DNA from: Emticicia sp. 21SJ11W-3
GTDB taxonomy: Bacteria > Bacteroidota > Bacteroidia > Cytophagales > Spirosomataceae
Assembly: GCF_024138715.1 (NCBI RefSeq)
Contig: NZ_CP092074.1
Coordinates: 186,001-250,000, forward strand
DNA length: 64,000 bases
Direction of reading: 5' to 3'
Shown in pieces: positions 25,871-33,708 of the stretch. Each line of letters opens with the position of its first letter. The stretch's first letter is position 1. Position numbers and translations under genes: made by a program. The notes under the pieces were generated by a model that searched no databases, had not been told where the DNA came from, and saw nothing but the letters and a program-made list of their open reading frames with translations.

Positions 25871-27814
25871 TTATTTTATTCCAACAATTGCTTTAATTGT
25901 TTCCAGAACCTGAAAGCCCAGATTGATACCGATAATAACCGCGATGCCGATAACCATGGCAAACAAATAGAAGCCTGTACCACCGGCCTGTAATTTACGG
26001 GCCGCATTGCTGAACGAGTTCACAAAACCACCTACGCCGTTTACGATACCGTCGAATCCTTTCGGCTCGAAAACACCTGAAAACAGATTAGACAATCCTT
26101 TTACCGGATTCACGAATACAGCCTGGTAAATTTCGTCAATATAATACTTGTTATAGATAACTTTCTGAATGCCTGTAATTTCGCTGTCTTCAACCGGTAC
26201 ATTTTTGCTGTTGCCAAATCGGGTATAGGCCACAAATATTGAAATAACTGCTGCAGCTACAGAAATACCCATTAAAATCCACTCTGTTGAATGATCTACC
26301 GGATGGCCTCCAAATTCAGGATTAACCGCTTTTGACCCTTCATAAATCGGGTTCAGGAAGTCGGCAAGCGCATGAGGGAAATGGAATATTTCAGGCATAC
26401 CTATAAAACCACCTACTACTGATAAAGCAGCCAGAACCATCAATGGAATGGTCATGCTCGCAGGCGATTCGTGCAAATGATGCTCTTGCTCATGCGTGCC
26501 TCTGAACGACCCCGTAAAAGTAAGGAAGAAAAGACGGAACATATAAAAGGCTGTCATCATTGAGCCAGCCACAGCCAGCACCCACATAATTTTGCTATGC
26601 TCGTAAACATGGGCAAGGATTTCATCTTTTGAGAAGAAACCTGCAAAAGGCGGAATACCTGAGATGGCAATGGTACCAATCAGGAAGGTGATAGCAGTAA
26701 TTTTAATTTTGCTCCACAAACCACCCATCCGGCGGATGTCCTGCTCACCACCCATGGCATGAATCACACTACCTGCGCCAAGGAATAACAATGCTTTGAA
26801 AAACGCGTGCGTAACCACATGGAAGAAACCAGACGTATAGGCTGATACCCCTAATGCCATAAACATATAGCCTAACTGGCTAACGGTTGAATACGCCAAT
26901 ACCTTTTTGATGTCGTTCTGGAAGATACCGATGGTAGCTGCAAGCACAGCAGTTGCCACGCCAATCCAGGCAACAAATTCAAGTGTGGCAGGTGATAGCG
27001 TGTATAAAATATTTGAGCGTACAATCATGTAAATACCTGACGTAACCATGGTAGCGGCGTGAATAAGGGCCGAAACCGGAGTAGGGCCTGCCATGGCATC
27101 AGGTAACCAGGTATACAACGGAATCTGCGCAGATTTACCCATGGCACCTATAAACAAAAAGCCGGTAATGGCAATAATAGCGCCATTGCCAACACTTAAG
27201 CCCTTGGCTTTGTCAAAAACCTCTGCATACTCAACTGTACCGAAGTTAATGATAATAAGGAAAATACCAATCAGAAAGCCCAAGTCACCAATGCGGTTCA
27301 TGATAAAGGCTTTTCTTGCGGCATTGCCGTATTCGGTATTTTTGTTCCAGAAACCAATAAGCAGGTAAGAACACAACCCGACGCCTTCCCAACCAATAAA
27401 CATTACGATGTAGTTGGAACCCATCACCAATAAAAGCATTGAGAAAAGGAACAGGTTAAGGAATGACATAAATTTGCCATATCCTTCATCGTCATGCATA
27501 TAGCCCATTGAATACAGGTGTATGAGCGTACCCACACCGGTAATAACAAAGAGCATCAGAATGGAAAGCTGGTCTATCTGAAAAGCGAAGTTAATCTGTA
27601 ACGTGCCGACGGTAATCCAGTCGAAGACATTGACAATGATAGGCTGATTGGTTTCTGCAAATTGGTTGTAGGCTATTATAGTACCAATAAATGATAGTAA
27701 TGAAGCCCCAACACCTATGGGTCCGGCTATGCTTTTTGAGATTTTACGAAAACCAAGACCGTTGATTAAAAAACCAATGAGTGGAAATAAAGGTATTAGA
27801 GTAATGATTGACAT
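25871..27814 (-). CDS. nuoL: NADH-quinone oxidoreductase subunit L
   Basis: 647 residues, the normal NuoL length. The N-terminal antiporter core has YIVMFIGWEGVGLCSYLLIGFW with the conserved Glu and AQIPLYTWLPDAMAGPTPVSALIHAATMVTSGIY, followed by KVLAYSTVSQLGYMFMALG. The C-terminal part carries the extra helices, including the long lateral helix that runs along NuoM and NuoN. It pumps protons at the distal end of complex I. It is 71 bases downstream of nuoK. The variant HEQEHHLHESPASM (around residue 445) is histidine-rich but lies in a loop common to the family. Confidence 0.96.
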   Translation of the reverse strand: MSIITLIPLFPLIGFLINGLGFRKISKSIAGPIGVGASLLSFIGTIIAYNQFAETNQPIIVNVFDWITVGTLQINFAFQIDQLSILMLFVITGVGTLIHLYSMGYMHDDEGYGKFMSFLNLFLFSMLLLVMGSNYIVMFIGWEGVGLCSYLLIGFWNKNTEYGNAARKAFIMNRIGDLGFLIGIFLIIINFGTVEYAEVFDKAKGLSVGNGAIIAITGFLFIGAMGKSAQIPLYTWLPDAMAGPTPVSALIHAATMVTSGIYMIVRSNILYTLSPATLEFVAWIGVATAVLAATIGIFQNDIKKVLAYSTVSQLGYMFMALGVSAYTSGFFHVVTHAFFKALLFLGAGSVIHAMGGEQDIRRMGGLWSKIKITAITFLIGTIAISGIPPFAGFFSKDEILAHVYEHSKIMWVLAVAGSMMTAFYMFRLFFLTFTGSFRGTHEQEHHLHESPASMTIPLMVLAALSVVGGFIGMPEIFHFPHALADFLNPIYEGSKAVNPEFGGHPVDHSTEWILMGISVAAAVISIFVAYTRFGNSKNVPVEDSEITGIQKVIYNKYYIDEIYQAVFVNPVKGLSNLFSGVFEPKGFDGIVNGVGGFVNSFSNAARKLQAGGTGFYLFAMVIGIAVIIGINLGFQVLETIKAIVGIK

Positions 27815-27885
27815 ATATTAATAGCCTCAGCCTCAAAGGCATGAATAAGGTTTAAAAACTATTATATCTAAATTCTGAAGGGCAA

Positions 27886-28218
27886 TTACCACTTCAGTTT
27901 ATCCAACAAACCAACATCAATAGAGCGGATATTTCTATAGATCATCACAATAATTGCCAGCCCAACGGCTACTTCAGCCGCGGCTACTGCCATAATAAAG
28001 AATACAAAAACCTGCCCTGAGGGGTCTGCTCTGTATGACGAAAACGTAATCAATAAAAGATTAACCGCATTGAGCATCAGCTCAATAGACATAAATATGA
28101 TGATTGCATTGCGGCGTATCAATACACCCACTACGCCAATGATGAATAAAATACTTGCCAATAAGACATAATTGAGCAATGGGACGGTCTGGATAATGTC
28201 TGGTATTTTATTTTGCAT
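27886..28218 (-). CDS. nuoK: NADH-quinone oxidoreductase subunit K
   Basis: 110 residues from the ATG at 28218; a longer frame to 28278 would run through the promoter. Three membrane helices with FMSIELMLNAVNLLLITF (conserved Glu of helix 2) and FFIMAVAAAEVAVGLAIIVMIYR (second Glu), exactly as in NuoK. It couples the quinone site to the pumping subunits of complex I. It is the first gene of the K-L-M-N unit and is preceded by its own Bacteroidota-type promoter rather than by nuoJ, so the nuo operon of this organism is split. Confidence 0.95.
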   Translation of the reverse strand: MQNKIPDIIQTVPLLNYVLLASILFIIGVVGVLIRRNAIIIFMSIELMLNAVNLLLITFSSYRADPSGQVFVFFIMAVAAAEVAVGLAIIVMIYRNIRSIDVGLLDKLKW

Positions 28219-28255
28219 CTGCAGATTTGTGATTGTTTTTCCGAAAATTTTTTCG

Positions 28256-28285
28256 CAAAAATAATGAACAATTATCAATAAACAA
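28256..28285 (-). promoter_or_regulatory. Promoter of nuoKLMN
   Basis: Minus strand: TTG at 28285-28283, 19-base spacer, TATTTTTG at 28263-28256. Good match to the Bacteroidota consensus; leader about 30 bases. Confidence 0.62.
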
Positions 28286-28371
28286 TTATCAACCTGAATT
28301 TTAACGGCTGGCTGATGTCATATAAATTGCTGTTGAATATAGAAGAAAAACGGTGTTTATAATCGCAAAAA

Positions 28372-29187
28372 CTATTTTTCTATCATCATTTTCAGCTTTA
28401 TTTCGGTTAATTTTCTTTTGGTGTCAAGCGGGAAATCTCCGTTTATCATCCAATCGTAATACTGAGGCTCATTTTTCAATACCAGTTTTACCGGTTTGCC
28501 ATTGTGTTTGCCAAAATTAAACAGTACTTCGCCTTTGCTGTTCAGGGTCATCCGTTGTGCAAAGTCTACAATATTGGCCGATGTTAACAGGTGCAGGGCG
28601 TCCATGTCGTTTTTAACAGGCTCGTATTCTTCACCTTTGTCGTTTTTCAGTTTTACACCATCATATTTTTCAACCTGCGAGCACAGTACCTCAAGCGTAG
28701 CCAGTGTGTCAACCTCTGCACTATGGGCGCCTTCAAGGGTTTTGTTGCAATAGAATCTGTAGGCTGCCGATAACGTTCGGGGTTCCATTAAATGAAAAAT
28801 CCTCTGCGCATCAATCAACTTGCGGTTTTTAATGTCAAAATCTACATCAATACGTAGAAACTCCTCAACCAGCATGGGTACATCAAAACGGTTGCTGTTA
28901 AAACCGGCCAGGTCGCATCCTTCAATAAACTGAGCCAGCGATCTCCCGATTTGCTTAAAAGTGGGGGCATCTTTTACGTCTTCATCATAAATTCCATGAA
29001 TCAGGCTTGTTTCAATCGGAATCGGAATACCCGGATTAATCAGTTTTGTCTTTACCTCAACGGTTCCGTCAAGCTTGGCTTTGGCAATACACAATTCCAC
29101 AATTCTGTCTTTGGTAATATTCACTCCTGTTGTTTCGAGGTCAATTACGGCAAGAGGTTTTCGGAGTTTAAGTGTATGAGTAAGCAT
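28372..29187 (-). CDS. DEDDh 3'-5' exonuclease (DnaQ-like) with C-terminal DUF3820-like region
   Basis: 271 residues. Exo I is VIDLETTGVNITKDRIVEL (residues about 14-32, catalytic Asp and Glu), Exo II LAGFNSNRFDVPMLVEE (Asp, near 96) and Exo III HSAEVDTLATLEVL (His and Asp, near 155-160), so all DEDDh residues are present. The C-terminal LFNFGKHNGKPV...YYDWMINGDFPLDTKRKL resembles the small DUF3820 domain often fused to such nucleases. It probably trims DNA 3' ends in repair or proofreading; it is not the polymerase III epsilon subunit for certain. It has its own promoter and lies upstream of nuoK on the same strand. Confidence 0.88.
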   Translation of the reverse strand: MLTHTLKLRKPLAVIDLETTGVNITKDRIVELCIAKAKLDGTVEVKTKLINPGIPIPIETSLIHGIYDEDVKDAPTFKQIGRSLAQFIEGCDLAGFNSNRFDVPMLVEEFLRIDVDFDIKNRKLIDAQRIFHLMEPRTLSAAYRFYCNKTLEGAHSAEVDTLATLEVLCSQVEKYDGVKLKNDKGEEYEPVKNDMDALHLLTSANIVDFAQRMTLNSKGEVLFNFGKHNGKPVKLVLKNEPQYYDWMINGDFPLDTKRKLTEIKLKMMIEK

Positions 29188-29211
29188 TATTTATTATTTA
29201 AATCAGAGGCA

Positions 29212-29245
29212 CAAAGTTAGAAAATAATCAAAAGGATTGGCCAAA
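29212..29245 (-). promoter_or_regulatory. Promoter of the DEDDh exonuclease gene
   Basis: Minus strand: TTTG at 29245-29242, 22-base spacer, TAACTTTG at 29219-29212; about 25 bases before the ATG. Confidence 0.5.
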
Positions 29246-29356
29246 ACAGCATTAAATTATATTGTTGTGTCTGTATCACTAATTGGTAATCCGTGTCGGG
29301 TTCTTCTATGCGCACCAACTGTTTTATGGCAGAGGCCCGTCGCACCAAACAAAAAA

Positions 29357-29381
29357 TGCCACCTCCTGGCAGAGCATGGCA
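29357..29381 (-). terminator. Possible terminator of the GtrB-like gene
   Basis: Short stem TGCCA/TGGCA around a 15-base loop; on the minus strand it is followed by a run of six T. It lies 25 bases after the stop. The stem is weak. Confidence 0.4.
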
Positions 29382-29405
29382 CAATATTATTTCTGGTTAT
29401 AAACG

Positions 29406-30350
29406 TTATTTATTTTCAATTATCTCATCAATTACAAAGAAAGGGCGCTTTTTTACTTCAATGTAAATTCTACCTATGTATTCTCCAAGAATACCCAGTA
29501 TAATCAGAATCACACCACTCAGAAAGTACATACCTACCGCCAGCGAAGCCGTACCCGGTGTTTCTTCAGGGGCATGCCCGAACACCTTAAAGCCTATTAA
29601 ACGGTGTAATATAAAGAATGTGCCCAGAAAAAACGAAGGGATAGAGATTAGAAAGCCCATGTAAGTAGCCAACCGAAGCGGGAAACTCGAAAACCCGAAT
29701 AGGCCGTCAAGGGCCAGTTGGACAAGCTTCTTGAAAGTATATTTTACTTCTCCTGCTGCCCTTTCTGCTCTTTCATAAGTAACACCCACTTGTTTAAAGC
29801 CCGCATAGGCACGCATACCTCTTACAAATCGGATCTGTTCCGGCATTTCTTCTACCAGCACATTTACTACTTTTCTGTCCATTACACAAAAATCTCCTGA
29901 GTCTAACGGAATCTCAATGTCTGATATCCAGGCCAGAATTCTGTAAAATGCCGAGTAAGCTACTTTCTTAAAGAATCCTTCTTTTCGTTTTGTTCTTACA
30001 GCATATACAACCTCATAGCCTTCCCGCCATTTATTTAAAAAACGGTTGAGTTCTTCCGGGGGGTCCTGCAAATCGCCATCCATTATCACAATGGCATCAC
30101 CCTTAGCAACTTTTATACCGGCAGAAATGGCAGGTTGATGCCCGAAATTGCGCGAAAGTTTTACCACCTTAACGCGCGGGTCTTTTGCGGCCATCACCCG
30201 CATCATGGTTAAAGATTGATCTCTTGAGCCGTCATCTACCAATACAATTTCGTAATCCTCACTCCACGACGGAGCGGCAGAGGTTAGTCGATTATAAAGA
30301 TTTTGCAGGTTTTCTTCTTCGTTAAAAATCGGAATGACAATAGAAATCAT
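29406..30350 (-). CDS. GtrB-like polyprenyl-phosphate family 2 glycosyltransferase
   Basis: 314 residues. The N-terminal GT-A domain starts ISIVIPIFNEEENLQNLYNRL and has YEIVLVDDGSRD, KLSRNFGHQPAISAGI and the metal-binding VIMDGDLQDPPE (DxD-type, near 91-102). Two C-terminal membrane helices (about 232-255 and 270-295) end with GEYIGRIYIEVKKRPFFVI, the signature of GtrB/DPM1-like enzymes that transfer a sugar from UDP to undecaprenyl phosphate on the cytoplasmic face. A GtrA flippase candidate is found at 22380-22886. Its promoter is at 30383-30416. The sugar is unknown. Confidence 0.9.
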   Translation of the reverse strand: MISIVIPIFNEEENLQNLYNRLTSAAPSWSEDYEIVLVDDGSRDQSLTMMRVMAAKDPRVKVVKLSRNFGHQPAISAGIKVAKGDAIVIMDGDLQDPPEELNRFLNKWREGYEVVYAVRTKRKEGFFKKVAYSAFYRILAWISDIEIPLDSGDFCVMDRKVVNVLVEEMPEQIRFVRGMRAYAGFKQVGVTYERAERAAGEVKYTFKKLVQLALDGLFGFSSFPLRLATYMGFLISIPSFFLGTFFILHRLIGFKVFGHAPEETPGTASLAVGMYFLSGVILIILGILGEYIGRIYIEVKKRPFFVIDEIIENK

Positions 30351-30382
30351 TATAACAGGGGCTTAGTGCAATCTTTAAATCG

Positions 30383-30416
30383 CAAAGATAGATTATTTAA
30401 AATACAAAAGGGCAAA
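30383..30416 (-). promoter_or_regulatory. Promoter of the GtrB-like gene
   Basis: Minus strand: TTTG at 30416-30413, 22-base spacer, TATCTTTG at 30390-30383. Leader about 30 bases. Confidence 0.5.
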
Positions 30417-30434
30417 GAAGAAAAATATAGACAT

Positions 30435-30463
30435 AAAAAAGTCCTGCGTGTGGGGCAGGACTT
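30435..30463 (-). terminator. Minus-strand terminator downstream of the surface lipoprotein
   Basis: 9-bp stem AAGTCCTGC / GCAGGACTT followed on the minus strand by a T tract. It isolates the GtrB-like promoter from upstream transcription. Confidence 0.7.
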
Positions 30464-30646
30464 TGGCTTATTCAGCGCGTATGATGTATAAACGACCAGT
30501 GTTCATGAAAAGTTTCGTGTTTGAAAAATTATTGTATTATTTTTCAGAATTGTTTTTTGAGTTGTATTGATAGAACTCCAATCTATAAAAAGTGTATTTC
30601 CGGATGCTATTTGTATAATGATTAGATATGCTATTTACCCAAGAAG

Positions 30647-30678
30647 CAAGAGGCTGCCAGTTTCTGTACAGCCTCTTG
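30647..30678. terminator. Hairpin just after the surface lipoprotein stop
   Basis: Perfect 10-bp stem CAAGAGGCTG / CAGCCTCTTG with a 12-base loop, 18 bases downstream of the minus-strand stop. No T tract, so it may be an RNA-stabilising hairpin or weak terminator. Confidence 0.5.
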
Positions 30679-30695
30679 TGAAAAACTCAGATAGT

Positions 30696-33302
30696 TCAAA
30701 AAGTAATGGTATTCACCGTACTGGATGCCGATGTGGTGGTAGTACTTTTCAAAGTGGCACCCGAAGTAGAGTAGGTACCTCCGGTATATAAACCCCATCC
30801 TGACGAATTGCCTGTAAAACTGCCTCCCGTATAGCTTCCGCCAAAGTAAATTTTATACTGCGTATTTTTTAATAAACCAGGTGAAGAGAAGTGGAAATAA
30901 TAAGTGGCATTTTTAGGCTTGAAAGTAACCAGTTCTGTGCCGGATGCGTTTTCAATATGCAGCAATGAAGAAGCGGCCAGTTGGGTGCTCGATTTGATAA
31001 ACATACCTACCTGGGTTGAGGCGGCCCCCATCGCCTTCGACATATTTGAACTTGAACCTGCCGCAATCAGTGTGCCTCCGTTTACAAGAAATGTGCCGTT
31101 TACATCTATGGCTTCTTCGGGTTGGTTGGTAGGGCCGTTTACAATGGTTATACCGCCTTTAATGGTAATGTTGCCATTGCTATCTATGGCATCGCTTCCT
31201 GACACTATCAAAACACCGTTGTTAATGAACAGATTGCTTCCATCATTAGATTCTGTTCCGCCAGAAACCGTTCCTTTCGTAACATTAATACCATCGTTTG
31301 ACGCAGATACATTGGTTATGCCTCCATCAAAAGTAATGGTTGGCGCTTCAATTCCCTCTGTCGATTTGGTGATATTAATAGTACCGTTGCTCACCGTAAC
31401 ACTGGTTTCTGATTTAATGCCATCATCGGTGGCAGCAATATTCAATTCGCCATTTGTGATTATGAAACTGCCATCGCTCTTAAAGCCTTTGGCTTCACTG
31501 GTTTGCGAACTGCTATAAGTGTATTTGCTTCCTGTGGCCGAAATAGCAGTGGCACCTCCGCTAATAGTGGCAGTACCGTCCACAGTTATGCCTTTGCCAC
31601 CGGTACCGGTGTTGGTAATAGTAAGATTACCACCTTTAATAGCCAGGTTTTTATCACAATTGATACCGGCAGAAGCAGCAATGTCAGCATCGTCAGTTAC
31701 ATAATAAGCTGCGCCTGATACGGTTATTTTTACTGTACCTGCCGAAAGCGTGAAGTCGCCATCTGTTTTAATACCTTTGGCGCCTTTTCCGCTTACGGTA
31801 AGGGTAACAGCATCTGCTGTACCGATTGAGGTGTAACTGGTGCTTTTGATGGCGTTGCCTTTGTCTCCGGTGGTAGTTACTTTTACAGTTCCGCCTTTAA
31901 TTAAAACATAGGGTGTTATGCCTGCGTCTGTTCCGTCATACTGCGCGCTGATGCCATCGTCTACACTATTAACAGTTACCGAGCCACCATTAATAGACAC
32001 GTACCCTTCTTCTGCCACAATACCATCACTTGTAGCGGTTACGTTAAGGGTTCCATTATCAATCATAAAGTAATCATTGGCATGTATCCCGTCTTTTACT
32101 GCCGATTTTACAATGATATTAGATTCTTTAACATAGATATAATCGTCTGAAACTATGCCGTGCTTGTAGTTTCCGGTTATATTGAGTGTACCAGTACCCA
32201 TAAAACCCAGTTGCCCTTCGCTGAAGAATGTTCCTTTCTGGTCTTCACTGCTGCTGGTATAAGTAGTGCCGTCTGCCAGAGCGTTAGTGGTTCCGCTCAG
32301 TATATTAATTGTTGCCTTTTTGCCTGACTGTATATTTATAGCAGGGCCGCTGCTGTTGGTCAGGTTCAGACCTTTCATGGTAATATTGAACTGATAATCG
32401 CTGTAAATCTTGAAACTACCTTTTGTAGCCGTACCCGATAACAGATATACAATTTCTTTGGTCGTGTTTTTAGAGGTTACGGTTACATCGGCACCATTTA
32501 CGTCTACACTAACGCCATCGTTGATGAATGCGTTGTTTACCGCTGCACTGGTACCTGAATAAGCTATCACCACTGTATCTTTGGCTGGGTTCGCTATACC
32601 TGCTGTGCCGGCTGCTATGGCTAAAGTAAGGGTAGTGGTTTGCCCGCCAAAGCTAATATTAAATATGGCGGTTCCGGCTGATGTGGGTGAACCTGATATG
32701 GTATAGGTCAGACTCCCGCCTCCGCTGGCTAATGTACCCGCTGCCAGTGTTGCCGTAAGCCCTTCAACACCTGTTGATGAGGCTGTTGATGCATCGTATA
32801 CTCCTCCGTTCCCGCCTGTGTATTCAAGTGTGATTGTTCCGGCATAGGCAGTTCCGCTGGTACCAGCATCGGGCGTACTTTTGACTGTAAGACTTGCTAC
32901 ACTGGCCTGCGATAGCGCCACAGGTAATGAAAGCGTACAGCTTTGTCCGCCTAATTCAATCGGAAAGATGGCCGTTCCCGCGGTGGCGGGTGTTCCGGTG
33001 ATAATAAAGCTGGCAGTTCCGCTTCCATTAGCTAAAGTGCCTGCCGATAAAGTAGCTGTTAACCCGGTTACACCAGTTGAGGCAACGGCTGTTCCTTGGG
33101 GATATTCAGCGGCATTTCCGCCTGAATAAGGAACATTGGCAGTAGCCGTAAAAGATACCCCACTGGTTGCGTTTGCCGAGAATGTTGCTTTTGAACAATC
33201 GAGTGCTGAAATGCTCGCGGTTTTTGTGAGTTCGTCAGTTTTACATGATTGAAATAGTGATAAAACTGTTAAAAATAACAATTGAACTACGGTTTTATTC
33301 AT
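30696..33302 (-). CDS. Large surface lipoprotein with DUF4353/Cthe_2159-type beta-helix
   Basis: 868 residues from the ATG at 33302, which gives a lipoprotein signal (LLFLTVLSLFQSC, Cys at residue 20). Residues about 30-205 hold two tandem copies of an ~85-residue beta-sandwich unit (each with GGN, then a TGV-GLTATL-AGTLA stretch and TAGTAIF). From about 230 to 770 runs a parallel beta-helix built on motifs such as DGIHANDYFMIDNGTLNVTA, DGISAQYDG and GIKTDGDFTL, the pattern of DUF4353 proteins related to the Clostridium polysaccharide-binding Cthe_2159. It probably binds acidic polysaccharide at the cell surface. The C-terminal ~100 residues are Ser/Thr/Gly-rich. Codon use is repetitive but the frame is intact. 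Confidence 0.87.
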   Translation of the reverse strand: MNKTVVQLLFLTVLSLFQSCKTDELTKTASISALDCSKATFSANATSGVSFTATANVPYSGGNAAEYPQGTAVASTGVTGLTATLSAGTLANGSGTASFIITGTPATAGTAIFPIELGGQSCTLSLPVALSQASVASLTVKSTPDAGTSGTAYAGTITLEYTGGNGGVYDASTASSTGVEGLTATLAAGTLASGGGSLTYTISGSPTSAGTAIFNISFGGQTTTLTLAIAAGTAGIANPAKDTVVIAYSGTSAAVNNAFINDGVSVDVNGADVTVTSKNTTKEIVYLLSGTATKGSFKIYSDYQFNITMKGLNLTNSSGPAINIQSGKKATINILSGTTNALADGTTYTSSSEDQKGTFFSEGQLGFMGTGTLNITGNYKHGIVSDDYIYVKESNIIVKSAVKDGIHANDYFMIDNGTLNVTATSDGIVAEEGYVSINGGSVTVNSVDDGISAQYDGTDAGITPYVLIKGGTVKVTTTGDKGNAIKSTSYTSIGTADAVTLTVSGKGAKGIKTDGDFTLSAGTVKITVSGAAYYVTDDADIAASAGINCDKNLAIKGGNLTITNTGTGGKGITVDGTATISGGATAISATGSKYTYSSSQTSEAKGFKSDGSFIITNGELNIAATDDGIKSETSVTVSNGTINITKSTEGIEAPTITFDGGITNVSASNDGINVTKGTVSGGTESNDGSNLFINNGVLIVSGSDAIDSNGNITIKGGITIVNGPTNQPEEAIDVNGTFLVNGGTLIAAGSSSNMSKAMGAASTQVGMFIKSSTQLAASSLLHIENASGTELVTFKPKNATYYFHFSSPGLLKNTQYKIYFGGSYTGGSFTGNSSGWGLYTGGTYSTSGATLKSTTTTSASSTVNTITF

Positions 33303-33445
33303 ATTGGTGGTTGTTTTAGAAAAGAAACATTGTGTATTGTGGGTATAGACGAACAAAAACTGAAAAGAGTGGTATAGGAAAGACAAACTTTATGGGCATA
33401 CCAGAAAATTGAAGTGCGCCCAAATTGGATTGTAAAAACAAACAA

Positions 33446-33478
33446 TAAAAAAAGAGACCGCCGGTTTATGGCAGTCTC
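33446..33478 (-). terminator. Duplicated copy of the oxidoreductase operon terminator
   Basis: Stem GAGACTGCC / GGCGGTCTC (minus-strand sense, one mismatch) followed by seven T. The functional copy is at 35223-35255. Confidence 0.8.
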
Positions 33479-33506
33479 CTGAATACTTATCTTATTTGTC
33501 TAATTC

Positions 33507-33608
33507 TTAAAAACCTATCTGGCCTGAAAGAGACGCTCCGTAAGGTACAAAATCGGCATTTATGCCCATTACTTTACAGGCTTCGGCCGCAACTCTGATA
33601 GAGTTGTT
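33507..33608 (-). pseudogene. Orphan 3' fragment of the FAD oxidoreductase gene
   Basis: The last 34 codons of the gene at 35284-36609, including its stop, copied by the target duplication of IS element 1. No start and no function expected. Confidence 0.9.
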
Positions 33609-33675
33609 AGTCCCGACTTGTCCACCTCTTAAATTTAAAATCATAAGTTGCTGAAATAGAGTATATTAACTCTAT

Positions 33676-33683
33676 TAATTTTG
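33676..33683 (+). promoter_or_regulatory. Putative -7 element of the element 1 transposase
   Basis: TAATTTTG, 25 bases before the ATG; a TTG at 33648-33650 gives a long 25-base spacer. Overlaps the right arm of the small hairpin. Confidence 0.4.
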
Positions 33684-33708
33684 TAATTTGCTGACCTAAT
33701 GGGTCAAA

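Larger units (their letters stand above)
30351..30695. other. Intergenic region between the GtrB-like gene and the surface lipoprotein gene
   Basis: 345 bases with no gene. It contains the promoter of the GtrB-like gene and two hairpins (30435-30463 and 30647-30678) that probably end the surface lipoprotein transcript. Confidence 0.65.
33438..33608. repeat. Left copy of the ~170-bp direct repeat flanking IS element 1
   Basis: Identical over 171 bases to 35215-35385 (offset 1777, no mismatch found by eye). It carries the last ~100 coding bases of the FAD oxidoreductase gene, its stop and its terminator. The two to three bases at the IS junction are ambiguous, so the true duplication is 168-171 bp. 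Confidence 0.95.

Noticed and set aside
30904-31518. A long plus-strand open frame opposite the surface lipoprotein gene
   Set aside because: It is antisense to a repetitive Gly/Thr/Ser-rich gene, which readily gives long shadow frames; no domain, promoter or terminator supports it.
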